The notes beneath the pieces are model-generated. The model saw only the letters and a list, made by a program, of their open reading frames with translations. It did no database searches and was not told the DNA's origin. Below, one piece after another: positions 8,301-17,455 of a stretch of 64,000 bases of DNA. The stretch is from Desulfovibrio sp. ZJ209 (GTDB lineage: Bacteria; Desulfobacterota; Desulfovibrionia; Desulfovibrionales; Desulfovibrionaceae). The position numbers and the translations under genes were made by a program. Within the stretch, counting starts at the first letter, position 1. Each line of letters starts with the position of its first letter. The stretch covers positions 59,948 to 123,947 of the forward strand of contig NZ_JAAKEJ010000008.1 of the NCBI RefSeq assembly GCF_011039135.1, read 5' to 3'.

Positions 8301-8801
8301 CTACGCCGGCGCTGCGCCCGGCATGGCCTCGCGCCGCTCGCGGCGGCGCACCAGGAAAAAGACCACAAAGGCGCCGGCCAGCTTGGACAGGCTCATGGCG
8401 ACGATGCCCTCGGCCGAGGCGATGCCGATGAGCAGCAGGAAGACGAGGCTGTCCAAGGGCGCGCCCAGAAGGCTCGAAAGCAGGATGCGCTGCGAAAAGG
8501 GCTTGCGGGTGAAGGTGAAAAGCCCCCAGTCGCCGAGCTCGCCCACGGCAAAGGCCGCGGCGCTGGCCAGCGCGAGCTCCGGCGAGGCCATCCACCAGCT
8601 CACGGCGCAGCCCACGAGCATGGCCCAGAGGATATGGTGCCCGACGCGGCGCTGGGCGAAATCCCGCACCACGAAGACGAAGCCCACGATGAGCGAGGCC
8701 GGGGACCACAGCTCGCCGTTGGGCAGTTCCAGAAGCGGCGTGACCACGAAGAGCCAGTTGACGCCGACGATGAGCGCCATATAGGTGAAGAGCGAAGGCA
8801 T
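8301..8801 (-). CDS. VUT/YhhQ-like queuosine precursor transporter
   Basis: Small inner-membrane protein of 166 residues with about five hydrophobic segments. The conserved pieces VVRDFAQRRVGH (loop with Arg-Asp), AFAVGELGDWGLF and LSKLAGAF fit the VUT (DUF165/YhhQ) family, known to import preQ0/preQ1 or queuine-type bases. It is a short version; usual members are 200 residues or more. Its position tail to tail with tgt supports a salvage role for the Tgt substrate. I cannot tell which base is moved. The C-terminus is Arg-rich, then MPGAAPA. Confidence 0.85.
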   Translation of the reverse strand: MPSLFTYMALIVGVNWLFVVTPLLELPNGELWSPASLIVGFVFVVRDFAQRRVGHHILWAMLVGCAVSWWMASPELALASAAAFAVGELGDWGLFTFTRKPFSQRILLSSLLGAPLDSLVFLLLIGIASAEGIVAMSLSKLAGAFVVFFLVRRRERREAMPGAAPA

Positions 8802-8844
8802 GGCGGCACACTAGGCCACGCGGCCGGCTCCGTCAAGCGAGGGG

Positions 8845-10638
8845 CTAGACCGGGTGCTCCCGGTCATAGCGCTCGATATGGGCGATGAAGGCGTCCTCCA
8901 GCGTGGGGTCGCTTATGCCCGTGACCTGCGCCTTGAGCTCGTCCGGCGTGCCCACGCTGATGATGGAGCCGCGGTAGATGAGGGCGATGCGGTCGCAGTA
9001 TTCGGCCTCTTCCATGAAGTGCGTGGTCACGAGCACGGCCGCGCCCGCCGCGGTGAGAGCCGAGATATGCTTCCAGAAATCGCGCCGCGTGCGCACGTCC
9101 ACCCCGGAGGTGGGTTCGTCCAGAAAGAGCACCGGCGGCTCGTGGAGCGTGGCGCAGAGCAGCGCCAGCCGCTTCTTGAGTCCCAGCGGCAGGGTGCCCG
9201 TGCGGGCCTTGAGCCACGGCGTGAGGTCCAGCGCGTCGGCGAGCCTCGGCAGGAGCGCGTCGCGCCGCCCGGGGGAGAGCCCGTACAGGTCCGCGAAAAT
9301 GGCGATGTTCTCCCGGGCCGTGATGTCGGGATAGAGAGAAAAGTTCTGCGCCATGTAGCCGAGACGCTCGCGCGCGGCGCTGCCGGAGCGCAACAGGTCC
9401 ACCCCGGCCACGGCGCAGTCGCCCGAGGTGGGCCGAAGGAGCCCGCAGAGCATCCTGAAGGTGGTGGACTTGCCCGCGCCGTTGGGCCCGAGCAGCCCGA
9501 AAATCTCGCCGGCGCCCACCGTGAAGCTGATGTCGCGGGCGGCCACGAAGTCGCCGAACTTGCGGGTGAGGCGGTTGGCCACAATGCGCGGGCCGGAAGG
9601 CGGGGAAGCCGCCCCGGCCGCTCCCCCCGCAGCCCCCGGGAGCTTCCCGAACGGCGACGGCCGCTTGTCGATGCCGCCCACGGCGCCCATATAGGCGTCT
9701 TCAAGACGCGGCGCCACGGGCTCGCCACCTTTGGCGAGCACTTCTTCCTTAAGGCCCGGGGGCGCGTCCGCGGCGAGCACCACGCGCAGGGAGCTCCCCT
9801 GGATGAGCACGTCGATGACGCCAGGCTTCATGGTCCAGTAGGCGAGCTCCTCCCGGTGCGCGTTGCCGGCATCGGCGCCCCGCGTCCTGTCCCTGATAAG
9901 GAAGACGCGGCCGGAGGCTCTGCGGGTAAGCTCCTGCGGGGGCCCGGCGAAGAGCGTGGCGCCGTTGTCCAGCATGACCACGCCGGGGCAGCGCGCGGCC
10001 TCGTCAAGGTAGGAGGTGGACCAGAGCACGGTCATGCCGCCCTTGGAGAGCTCCTGCACCATGCTCCAGAGCTCGCGGCGCGATTGCGGGTCAACGCCCA
10101 CGCCCGGCTCGTCGAGAAGGAGCAGGCGCGGCGCGCCCAAAAGCGCGCAGGCGATGCCGAGTTTCTGCTTCATGCCGCCGGAGAGCCGGCCGGCCAGCCG
10201 TTCCGTGAAGGGCGCAAGCGCCGTGAAGGCGAGCAGCCGCCGGAAAAGCCCCTCGCGCGCCGCCCCCTCCACGCCGCGCAGGCTGGCGTAGAGCTCAAGG
10301 TTCGCCATGACGGTGAGGTCTTCGTAGAGGCCGAAGCGCTGCGGCATGTAGCCTACGCTGTTGGGCGCGCGCCTCAAGAGCTCGTCCACGGGGAGCCCGA
10401 AGATGCGCACGCTCCCCCCCGTGGGCAGCATGAGCCCGGCGAGCAGGCGCATGAGCGTGGTCTTGCCCGAGGCGTCCGGGCCGACGAGGCCGGTGATGCG
10501 CCCGGCCGGGATGCTCGCCGTGACGCCCCTGAGGGCGGCCTTGCGCTGCTTCCCGCTGCCGAAGTCCATGCGCACGCCCTCGAGCACGATAGCGGCGTTC
10601 TCCGAGGCTTGCGCGGGCGCCGGCTGCTCCGTCGTCAT
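8845..10638 (-). CDS. Two-domain ABC transporter ATP-binding protein (YbhF-like)
   Basis: ATPase subunit of an exporter, 597 residues with two nucleotide-binding domains. In domain 1 (about residues 16-240) Walker A is GPDASGKTT, the signature LSGGMKQKLGIA and Walker B LLLLDEPGVGVDP. In domain 2 (about 350-590) Walker A is GPNGAGKST and Walker B VLFLDEPTSGVDV; the signature is degenerate, LPLGLKKRLAL instead of LSGG, which is usual for YbhF-like proteins. A Gly/Ala/Pro-rich linker joins the domains. Its start overlaps the HlyD gene stop by 4 bases. The YbhR/YbhS-type permeases are not adjacent; candidates lie at 43-45 kb. Confidence 0.92.
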   Translation of the reverse strand: MTTEQPAPAQASENAAIVLEGVRMDFGSGKQRKAALRGVTASIPAGRITGLVGPDASGKTTLMRLLAGLMLPTGGSVRIFGLPVDELLRRAPNSVGYMPQRFGLYEDLTVMANLELYASLRGVEGAAREGLFRRLLAFTALAPFTERLAGRLSGGMKQKLGIACALLGAPRLLLLDEPGVGVDPQSRRELWSMVQELSKGGMTVLWSTSYLDEAARCPGVVMLDNGATLFAGPPQELTRRASGRVFLIRDRTRGADAGNAHREELAYWTMKPGVIDVLIQGSSLRVVLAADAPPGLKEEVLAKGGEPVAPRLEDAYMGAVGGIDKRPSPFGKLPGAAGGAAGAASPPSGPRIVANRLTRKFGDFVAARDISFTVGAGEIFGLLGPNGAGKSTTFRMLCGLLRPTSGDCAVAGVDLLRSGSAARERLGYMAQNFSLYPDITARENIAIFADLYGLSPGRRDALLPRLADALDLTPWLKARTGTLPLGLKKRLALLCATLHEPPVLFLDEPTSGVDVRTRRDFWKHISALTAAGAAVLVTTHFMEEAEYCDRIALIYRGSIISVGTPDELKAQVTGISDPTLEDAFIAHIERYDREHPV

Positions 10639-11639
10639 GGGGCGGGCGTGTCCACAAAGATGGTCACGGGCATGCCCTGGCGCATGACATTTTCCGGGTC
10701 TTCGGCCCGCACGCGCAGCCGGTAGACAAGGGCGGTGCGCACCTCGCGCGTCTCCACCGTCTTGGGCGTGAATTCCGCCGTGGGCGAGATGAAGCCCACC
10801 GTGCCCGGAAAGGTCTTGCCCGGCGCCGCGTCCACGGCCACGCGCACGGGCATGCCGGGCTTGATTTTGCCAAGGTTCGGCTCGTCCACATAGGCGCGCA
10901 GCCAGACCGGCTCGGTGAGGGTGAGCGTATACACGGTCTGCCCCGGCTGCACGATGGCCCCGGCCTCGCGCGCCCGGGTGAGGATGACGCCCTTTTGCGG
11001 CGCGTGGAGCACCCCGTCGGCAAGGTCTATCTCCGCGCGGCGCAATGCCGCCTCGGCCGCGGCCACGGCGGCGCGCTGGGCGAGCACGTCCTCCTCCCTG
11101 TAGCCGGAGAGGAGCATGTCGAGCTGGTCCTCATTGGAACGCAGGCGGGCCGCGGCCTCGCGGTCGGCCGCGCGGGCGTTGTCCAGCTCCTTTTGCGAGA
11201 TGGCGTTGCTCTGCCGCATGGCGGTGACGCGGTGAAGGTTGATGGCCGCGTTTTCGGCCACGGCCCTGGCCGCCGCCACCTGCGCCCGCGCCTGGGCGAC
11301 CTCCTCCGCGCGGTAGCCGCGCTCGAGCCTCGCAAGGTCGGCCTTCTGGCCGGCGAGGCGGGCGGCCGCCTGGTCGCGCTGCTGGCGCAAGATGTCCGCA
11401 TCCAGCCGGGCCAGCGGCTGGCCCTCGGCCACGGTGTCGCCCTCGTCCACGAGCACGGCCTCGATGCGCCCGCCCACGCGGAAGCCGAGGTCCACCTGAC
11501 GGATGTCCACATTGCCGAAGAGGACGAGGCCCGGCTGCTTTCGCCCCTCATAGAGTTTCCAGCCGGCCACGGCCGCGCCCGCGCAGGCGAGCACGAGCGC
11601 GGCGAGGATGAGGGCCCTTGTTTTGCGGGAAAGCGCCAT
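10635..11639 (-). CDS. HlyD family periplasmic adaptor (YbhG-like)
   Basis: Membrane-fusion protein of 334 residues that would link inner-membrane permeases to an outer-membrane channel. It has an N-terminal anchor (TRALILAALVLACAGAAVAGW), a lipoyl half-motif around VGGRIEAVLVDEGDTVAEGQPLA, a helical hairpin with long Ala/Arg/Gln-rich coiled coil (about 75-200), and a beta-barrel region with GVILTRAREAGAIVQPG. The C-terminal part ends VTIFVDTPAP. The start at 11639 is preceded by AAGGAA; a TTG two codons upstream is less likely. The ATPase gene follows with 4 bases of overlap. Family role is solid; the exported compound is unknown. Confidence 0.9.
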   Translation of the reverse strand: MALSRKTRALILAALVLACAGAAVAGWKLYEGRKQPGLVLFGNVDIRQVDLGFRVGGRIEAVLVDEGDTVAEGQPLARLDADILRQQRDQAAARLAGQKADLARLERGYRAEEVAQARAQVAAARAVAENAAINLHRVTAMRQSNAISQKELDNARAADREAAARLRSNEDQLDMLLSGYREEDVLAQRAAVAAAEAALRRAEIDLADGVLHAPQKGVILTRAREAGAIVQPGQTVYTLTLTEPVWLRAYVDEPNLGKIKPGMPVRVAVDAAPGKTFPGTVGFISPTAEFTPKTVETREVRTALVYRLRVRAEDPENVMRQGMPVTIFVDTPAP

Positions 11640-11676
11640 GGGCAATTCCTTAAAAAGATGGTCGCCGCGGGCGCCC

Positions 11677-13131
11677 TCAGAACAAGATGAGGCTCGCGAG
11701 CCCCAGGAAGATGAAGAAGCCCGCGCCGTCGGTAAGCATGGTCAAAAAGATGCTCGAGGCCTGCGCCGGGTCGCGGCCGAGCGCGCGGAAGATGAGCGGG
11801 ATGGAGCCGCCGGCCACGGCCCCGAGAAACATGTCGCAGAGGATGGCCCCGCCCATGACCCCGCCGACCATCAGGTTGCCCGTGAACCACCATGCGCCGA
11901 GAAAGGAGGCCAGGGCCATGAAGAGCCCGGTGGCGAGGCCGATCTTGCCCTCGCGCAAGACCGCCTTCCACGCCTTTCTGTGGTCGAAGCGGTCGGTGGC
12001 GAGCTGGCGGATCATGACGGCCAGCGCCTGCTGGCCCGTGTTGCCGGCCTGGTTGGCCACCATGGGCATGAGCACGGCGAGCACGGCCATCTGGGCGATG
12101 GTGCCCTCGAACATGTAGACCACGGACGCCGACAGCGCGGAATTGAGCATGTTCACCGCGAGCCAGGGCAGGCGCTTGCGCACGCTCTCGAGCCACGGGG
12201 TATCCACGCTCTCCTCCGGGTCGGCGCCCACCATGCCGAGCATGTCGGCGCTGGCCTCGTCGTGGATGATGTCCATGATGTCGTCATAGGTGACGACGCC
12301 CATGATGTGGCCCTCGTAGTCCACCACGGGCATGGCGAGATAATTGTAGTGCGAGAGCAGGTTCGCCACCTCGCCCTTGTCCGTGTCGTAGGTGACGCTG
12401 ACCACGTTCTGGCCCGAAACCGCGTCGCCCACCACGGTGCCGGGCCGCGCCAGCATGAGGTCGCGCAGGGAGAGCACGCCCACGAGCGTGTCGTGGTCGT
12501 CCACCACATAGCCGTAATAGGGACTCTCCTTGTCCGCGTACATCTCGCGCCGGATATGCGCGATGGCCTCGTCCACGGTGAGGTCATGCTCGAGCAGGAT
12601 GATCTCCGTGTTCATGACGCCGGCGGCGGAGTCCGGGTCGAAATTCAGGAGATTGCGGAGCTCTTCGGAATCTTCACGGGTGAGCCGTTCGAGGAGGACA
12701 TCGCGGTGCTCCTCGTCGAGCTCGTCGAGCACGTCCGCGGCGTCGTCGGGCGCCATCTCGGCGATGATCTGTGCGGCCACGTCCGCGTCGAGATTCTCAA
12801 GCACGTCCACGGCCGCGTTGCCCTCGAGCTCGGCCAAGGCCTCGGCCGCGTCCTCGGTGGACATGTGCCTGAGCGCGCAGACGCGCTTTTCGAGGCTGAG
12901 GTTTTCGAGATGGTCGGCGAGGTCGGCTGGGTGGATGAATTCCGCCTCCTCCCCGGCGTCAAGGCAGATGTCGGGCACGCTCAGGCCGCGGGATTCGCCC
13001 TTGCCGCCCTTGCCGTGGGCGCCCCCGTCCCCGGGCGCGGCGGCAGCGGGAGCCCCGGTTCCGGCAGGCGCGCCCGGGCCTTCGGGGCTGTCCGCAAGCG
13101 GGCGGTGCTGGTCGGCGCCAGAGTCGGTCAT
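11677..13131 (-). CDS. mgtE: Magnesium transporter MgtE
   Basis: Mg2+ channel, 484 residues. The order is: a low-complexity Gly/Ala/Pro N-terminus (about 1-48), the MgtE N domain (HPADLADHLENLSLEKR then a run of ED and acidic helices to about 190), a pair of CBS domains (about 190-310, with YYGYVVDDHDTLVGVLSLRD), and five transmembrane helices to the end. The CBS region binds Mg2+ in the family and gates the pore. The start gives a long non-conserved leader; a later start cannot be excluded because no strong RBS is visible. It lies 37 bases downstream of nothing related: the next gene on the strand is the HlyD gene. Confidence 0.95.
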   Translation of the reverse strand: MTDSGADQHRPLADSPEGPGAPAGTGAPAAAAPGDGGAHGKGGKGESRGLSVPDICLDAGEEAEFIHPADLADHLENLSLEKRVCALRHMSTEDAAEALAELEGNAAVDVLENLDADVAAQIIAEMAPDDAADVLDELDEEHRDVLLERLTREDSEELRNLLNFDPDSAAGVMNTEIILLEHDLTVDEAIAHIRREMYADKESPYYGYVVDDHDTLVGVLSLRDLMLARPGTVVGDAVSGQNVVSVTYDTDKGEVANLLSHYNYLAMPVVDYEGHIMGVVTYDDIMDIIHDEASADMLGMVGADPEESVDTPWLESVRKRLPWLAVNMLNSALSASVVYMFEGTIAQMAVLAVLMPMVANQAGNTGQQALAVMIRQLATDRFDHRKAWKAVLREGKIGLATGLFMALASFLGAWWFTGNLMVGGVMGGAILCDMFLGAVAGGSIPLIFRALGRDPAQASSIFLTMLTDGAGFFIFLGLASLILF

Positions 13132-13372
13132 GTGGCTCCCTCTTCCTCAACGGGCCTTGCTTGACGCGCGGCGCAGGGCATTTTATGAACAGCCCGGCGC
13201 GGTTGCCGGGGCCCGTTTACCGCTCCACAGGTCGCAGGCTCCGCAAGCGGCTTGCGCCGCCACCGGCGTAAACGCCGCTTTTACCATGCGCCCCGCCACG
13301 GGACAAGCCCCCCTGCGCGCCCAAGGCCCGCCAAACCTTTCTGCGCACCGGCCGCAGGATGCCGAGGACACC

Positions 13373-14974
13373 ATGAAGAATCTCCCCCGCCGCGCGGCCA
13401 TCGTCGTCCTCCTGCTCCTGGCGGCCTTCGCCGGCCTCGCCTGCGCGCTCGTTCCGGGCTTCGTGGAGGACGCCGCGCGCCGGCAGCTGGCGGAACTTCC
13501 CGCCGGGCTTGCCGCCCAGGGCATCGCGCTCGAGGCGCCGCAAGTGGAAGATGTCCATTTTTCGCTGCCCTCGCGCGAGCTCACGCTGCGCAATATCCGC
13601 CTTCAGGGCGCGCTCACAGGCGAGGGCGGCGCAAGCCGGGGCAGCTTCCTCTCCACCGCCGAGGAGCTCAGGCTGCGCCTCACTGTGCGCGGCATGCTTC
13701 TCACCACGCCGCTCGCCCGCTTCCTCCTGCCCGCAGGGGAGCCCGGTGCGGAGCTCATCCCCGTTGCCGACAGCCTGGACGCCCGGGAGCTCACCTGCGC
13801 GGTGGCCGAGCCCGGCCTTGCCATGAACCTTTCCGCCACGGACGCCACGGCCAATGACGTGGCCGTGGACGGCGCCCTCTTGCGCGTCCTCCTCACAGGC
13901 AGCCCCGCCGCCAGTGAGCCTGACGCCCTTGACTGGCTCTATGGCTTCGCCGTGGCGGACTTCCGCATAACAGGCCTCGCCCTCGCCATGGACGCGCCGC
14001 AAAGCGGCGAAAGCTTTTCCCTGAGCTGTGCGGAATTCCTCACGCGCGGCCTCGAGCGCCGCCACATGGCCGAACAGGAGGCGCGCGGCATCCGCTGCGA
14101 GCTGCCGGACGGGCAGGCCGTCAGCATCGCCTCCCTGCGCGAGGAGGCCATCGCCCTGCCGGAAAAGGCGCTGCTGCGGCCGCTCCTGCAGGAGCTGGCC
14201 CGGCCAAAGCTCTCGGAAAAGCGGCTTCAGGAGGCCCTCAAGACCGCCTTTTCCGGCCCGGAGCCGCTGGCCGGCTCCTGCGTCCTCACCGGCCTTGTGC
14301 TGCCCATCGCCGGAGCTCCTGAAGGCAGCGACCTCAAGCTCCAGCGCGCGGCCCTCACCTGGCGCGCCACGAAGCCGCTGGACCAGGAGCTCGCCATCGA
14401 GGGCTTTTCCATGCCCACGGCGCCGCTCACGCAGGCTGGCGGCTTCGCCTTGCCCGGCCTCTCCACGCTCGCGCTCGACGCCACGCTCGCCGTGCGCGGC
14501 ACGGGCGCCGGGCCTTCGGGGCCCGAGCAGCACAGCGGCACTATCGCCGCCCGGGAGCTCTGCACCGTGGCCTATGCCTTCACGCTCGACCCGCAGGGCT
14601 ATGGCGCCGAGCTCGCCGCCCTGCGCGGCACCTATTCCGCCGCCTCGCTGCGCTACACCGATCAGGGGCTTTTGCCGCGGCTCGCGGCGAGCTTCATGCC
14701 CTCGGCCGAGGCGGCCATGATGGTCATCAAGGTGGGCCTCGCCCGCTTTTGTTCCGGGCCAGCGCCGGAAAATGCGGCCCTGCGCGCCGCCCTCGAGACC
14801 TTTGTGGAGCGGCCGGGCACGCTCGCCCTCACCGCGCGCAAGCCTTTCAACCTGCTGGAAGCCATCGTCACCGTGGGCGAGGGCAATGCCGGGGCGCTCG
14901 TGAGCGCCGAGGCCACGCCCGGGCCGCTCACTCTGGGCCAGGCCATGCGCCAGGCCGGGAGCGGGGGCCGCTAG
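13373..14974 (+). CDS. Envelope protein of unknown function, AsmA-like pattern
   Basis: A 533-residue protein with an N-terminal signal anchor (RRAAIVVLLLLAAFAGLACALVPGF), so it is probably in the periplasm and tethered to the inner membrane. After it come segments typed like beta-strand repeats, for example PQVEDVHFSLPSRELTLRNIRLQG-type stretches, reminiscent of AsmA/DUF748 proteins, but I do not see a firm domain. Codon use is ordinary for the window. The RBS GAGGA sits 5 bases before the ATG; earlier in-frame starts run through antisense mgtE. It is followed after one base by the RlmI-like gene, so both are probably cotranscribed. Function unknown. Confidence 0.75.
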   Translation: MKNLPRRAAIVVLLLLAAFAGLACALVPGFVEDAARRQLAELPAGLAAQGIALEAPQVEDVHFSLPSRELTLRNIRLQGALTGEGGASRGSFLSTAEELRLRLTVRGMLLTTPLARFLLPAGEPGAELIPVADSLDARELTCAVAEPGLAMNLSATDATANDVAVDGALLRVLLTGSPAASEPDALDWLYGFAVADFRITGLALAMDAPQSGESFSLSCAEFLTRGLERRHMAEQEARGIRCELPDGQAVSIASLREEAIALPEKALLRPLLQELARPKLSEKRLQEALKTAFSGPEPLAGSCVLTGLVLPIAGAPEGSDLKLQRAALTWRATKPLDQELAIEGFSMPTAPLTQAGGFALPGLSTLALDATLAVRGTGAGPSGPEQHSGTIAARELCTVAYAFTLDPQGYGAELAALRGTYSAASLRYTDQGLLPRLAASFMPSAEAAMMVIKVGLARFCSGPAPENAALRAALETFVERPGTLALTARKPFNLLEAIVTVGEGNAGALVSAEATPGPLTLGQAMRQAGSGGR

Positions 14975-14975
14975 G

Positions 14976-16154
14976 ATGCGCAGCCTTGTGCTTAAAAAGG
15001 ATGAAGACCGGCGCATCCGCGCGGGGCATCTCTGGGTCTTTTCCAACGAGGTGGACACCAAAAGGACCCCGCTTACGGACTTCGCCCCCGGCGAGGAGGC
15101 CACCCTGCTCGACGCGCGCGGCAAGGCGCTCGGCAGCCTTTGCGTCAATCCCGCTTCGCTCATCTGCGGGCGGCTGCACAGCAAGAGGCCCGGCATCCCG
15201 CTGGACGAAGGCCTCCTGCGCGAACGCCTCGCCACGGCGCTGGCGGCGCGGGAGCAGTATTTTTCCGAACCGTGGTACCGCCTCTGCCACGGCGAGGGGG
15301 ATTACCTCCCCGGGCTCGTCATCGACCGCTACGGCGCCCACCTCACGCTCCAGCTCGGCACGGCGGCCATGGAGGCCCGAAGGGATCTCATCGTGCGCGC
15401 CCTCGAGGAACTGGTCCACCCCGCCTCCCTGCGCTTTGACAACGACATCCCGGCTCGCGGCCTGGAAGGGCTTTCCCGGCTGCCGGAGAGTTCCGGGCCA
15501 GTGCCGGAATTCCTCGAAGTGCCGGAAAACGGCTGCCGCTTCACCGTGGCGGCCGCGCAAGGCCAGAAGACCGGCTGGTTCTATGACCAGCGCGCCAACC
15601 GGCGCGAATTCGCGCGCTATGCCAAGGGCGCGGACGTGCTGGACATTTTTTCCTATGTGGGCGGCTTCGGCGTCACGGCGGCGGCCCATGGCGCCCGCTC
15701 CGTGACCTTTCTCGACGCCTCGGAGCCGGCGCTCGCGCTTTCCCGCCGCAACATGGCGGCGAACGCTCCGCACGCGGCCGTGGAGACCATCCTCGGCGAC
15801 GCCTTCCAGCGCCTTGGCGAGCTGGCCGCGGCCGGCCGCCGCTATTCGCTCATAAGCCTCGACCCGCCGGCCTTCATCAAGCGCAGGAAGGACGCGGCCC
15901 AGGGCCTCGCCGCCTACCGCAAGATCAACCTTCTGGCCGCAAGACTGCTCGCGCCCGGGGGCGTGCTCGCCACGTCCTCCTGCTCGCACCACCTCGACGG
16001 GGCCGAGCTCGGGCGCTCAATAGCGCACGCCTCGGCGAAGCTCGGGCGCCCGGCGCGCCTCCTCTATACGGGCGCCCAGGGGTCCGACCATCCCGTGCAT
16101 GTGGCCATGCCGGAAACGGCCTATCTCAAATGCCGCATCGTCCGTTTTGACTGA
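14976..16154 (+). CDS. rlmI: Class I rRNA large-subunit methyltransferase (RlmI-like)
   Basis: SAM-dependent methyltransferase of 392 residues in the RlmI/YccW (23S rRNA m5C1962) group. The N-terminal PUA-like part has RIRAGHLWVFSNEVD, and a middle linker contains YRLCHGEGDYLPGLVIDRYG, the classical signature of this group. The catalytic domain has the SAM loop DIFSYVGGFGVTAA, then LDASEPALALSRRN, and the substrate motif SLDPPAFIKRRKD, ending with SCSHH where the catalytic Cys is expected. The gene begins one base after the previous stop. Substrate assignment is by family; other relatives modify different sites. Confidence 0.9.
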   Translation: MRSLVLKKDEDRRIRAGHLWVFSNEVDTKRTPLTDFAPGEEATLLDARGKALGSLCVNPASLICGRLHSKRPGIPLDEGLLRERLATALAAREQYFSEPWYRLCHGEGDYLPGLVIDRYGAHLTLQLGTAAMEARRDLIVRALEELVHPASLRFDNDIPARGLEGLSRLPESSGPVPEFLEVPENGCRFTVAAAQGQKTGWFYDQRANRREFARYAKGADVLDIFSYVGGFGVTAAAHGARSVTFLDASEPALALSRRNMAANAPHAAVETILGDAFQRLGELAAAGRRYSLISLDPPAFIKRRKDAAQGLAAYRKINLLAARLLAPGGVLATSSCSHHLDGAELGRSIAHASAKLGRPARLLYTGAQGSDHPVHVAMPETAYLKCRIVRFD

Positions 16155-16176
16155 GCGGCACTTCCGCGGAGACACC

Positions 16177-17367
16177 ATGTTCAACAAAACCCGCCTGCTC
16201 ACCCCCGGCCCCACCCCGCTGCCCGAGCGCGTGCGCCTGGCCCTCGCCCAGGACATGATCCACCACCGCAAGCGTGCGTTCGCCGAAATCATGCGTCGCG
16301 TGCAGGAAAAGCTGCGCCTGCTCTTCGGCACCGAGGGCCCGGTGCTGCCGCTCTCCTGCTCGGGCACGGGCGCCATGACCGCGGCCGTGTATTCGCTCTT
16401 TGAGCCCGGTGACAAGGTGCTGGTGGTGGAGGGCGGCAAGTTCGGCGAGCGCTGGCGCAACATCGCGGCCTCGCGCGGGCTGGCCGTGGCGAGCCTGCGC
16501 GTGCCGTGGGGCGAGGCCGTGCGCCCCGAGGACGTGGCCGCCGCGCTCGACGCCGACCCATCCATCAAGGGCGTGCTCATCCAGGTCTGCGAGACTTCCA
16601 CGGGCGTGCTGCACCCCGTGCGCCAGGTGGCCGACCTCATGGTGGGCCGCGAGGCCCTGCTGGTGGCGGACGGCATCTCGGCCGTGGGCATCTCGCCCTG
16701 CCCCATGGACGACTGGAAGCTCGACTGCCTGCTCACCGGCTCGCAAAAGGGCCTCATGCTGCCGCCGGGGCTCGCCCTGCTGGCGCTCTCGCCGCGCGCC
16801 TGGAAAAAGGCCGAGGCCACGCGGCCGGGCTGCTTTTATTTCGACCTTGCGCGCGAGCGCGACAACGTGCTCAAGGGCCAGACGCTCTTCACCACGCCCG
16901 TGAACCTCATCGTCGGGCTGGACGCGAGCCTCGACATGCTGCTCGAAAACGGCCTTGAGCTCGTCTACACGAAGCAGTGGGCGCTGACCATGCTCGTGCG
17001 CGCGGGCACGGCGGCCATGGGGCTCGCGCCGCTCGCGAAGGAGCATTTCGCCTGGGGCCTCACGAGCGTGTGGCTCCCGGAAGGGGTCAACGGCGGGGAC
17101 GTGCTGCGCCTCGCCATGGAGGACTGGGGCGTGTGCATGGCCGGCGGCCAGGACCAGCTCAAGGGCCGCATCGTGCGCATCGGCCACATGGGCTGGGTGG
17201 ACTGGGCCGACGCGCTCGCCGGGCTCTACGCGCTCGACCGCGGCCTCATCGGCATGGGCGGCTATTCCGCGGCGCGCGATTATCTCGAGACGGCCATGAG
17301 CGCCTACCGCGCCGCGCTGGAGCTGGGGCCCGGCATCATCCCGGCCCGGGCCGGCATCCGCAGCTAG
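16177..17367 (+). CDS. Class V PLP-dependent aminotransferase (alanine/serine-glyoxylate type)
   Basis: Aminotransferase of 396 residues. The N-terminus LLTPGPTPLPERVRLA is the family mark of alanine-glyoxylate / serine-glyoxylate aminotransferases. SGTGAMTAA is the PLP phosphate loop, VADGISAVG holds the Asp that touches the pyridine nitrogen, and the Schiff-base Lys is about residue 191 in GSQKGLMLPPG. HHRKRAF near the start is the usual substrate-binding patch. The start at 16177 is supported by the fixed distance to PGPTP. The gene lies 22 bases after the methyltransferase. The amino donor cannot be read from the sequence; 2-aminoethylphosphonate-type enzymes are an alternative. Confidence 0.92.
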   Translation: MFNKTRLLTPGPTPLPERVRLALAQDMIHHRKRAFAEIMRRVQEKLRLLFGTEGPVLPLSCSGTGAMTAAVYSLFEPGDKVLVVEGGKFGERWRNIAASRGLAVASLRVPWGEAVRPEDVAAALDADPSIKGVLIQVCETSTGVLHPVRQVADLMVGREALLVADGISAVGISPCPMDDWKLDCLLTGSQKGLMLPPGLALLALSPRAWKKAEATRPGCFYFDLARERDNVLKGQTLFTTPVNLIVGLDASLDMLLENGLELVYTKQWALTMLVRAGTAAMGLAPLAKEHFAWGLTSVWLPEGVNGGDVLRLAMEDWGVCMAGGQDQLKGRIVRIGHMGWVDWADALAGLYALDRGLIGMGGYSAARDYLETAMSAYRAALELGPGIIPARAGIRS

Positions 17368-17455
17368 GCCTTGCCTCGCGCGGGAGAGGCCTTATGTTTT
17401 GGGGAGCCGCGGACGAAACCGCGCTCGCGGCAAACCGTCGGCCTACGAGGTTTCC

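Noticed and set aside
8854..10725. 623-residue open frame on the plus strand across the ABC ATPase gene
   Set aside because: It is antisense to a gene with all ATPase motifs; high GC leaves the opposite strand free of stops. Its translation is Arg/Gly/Glu/His-rich with no family.
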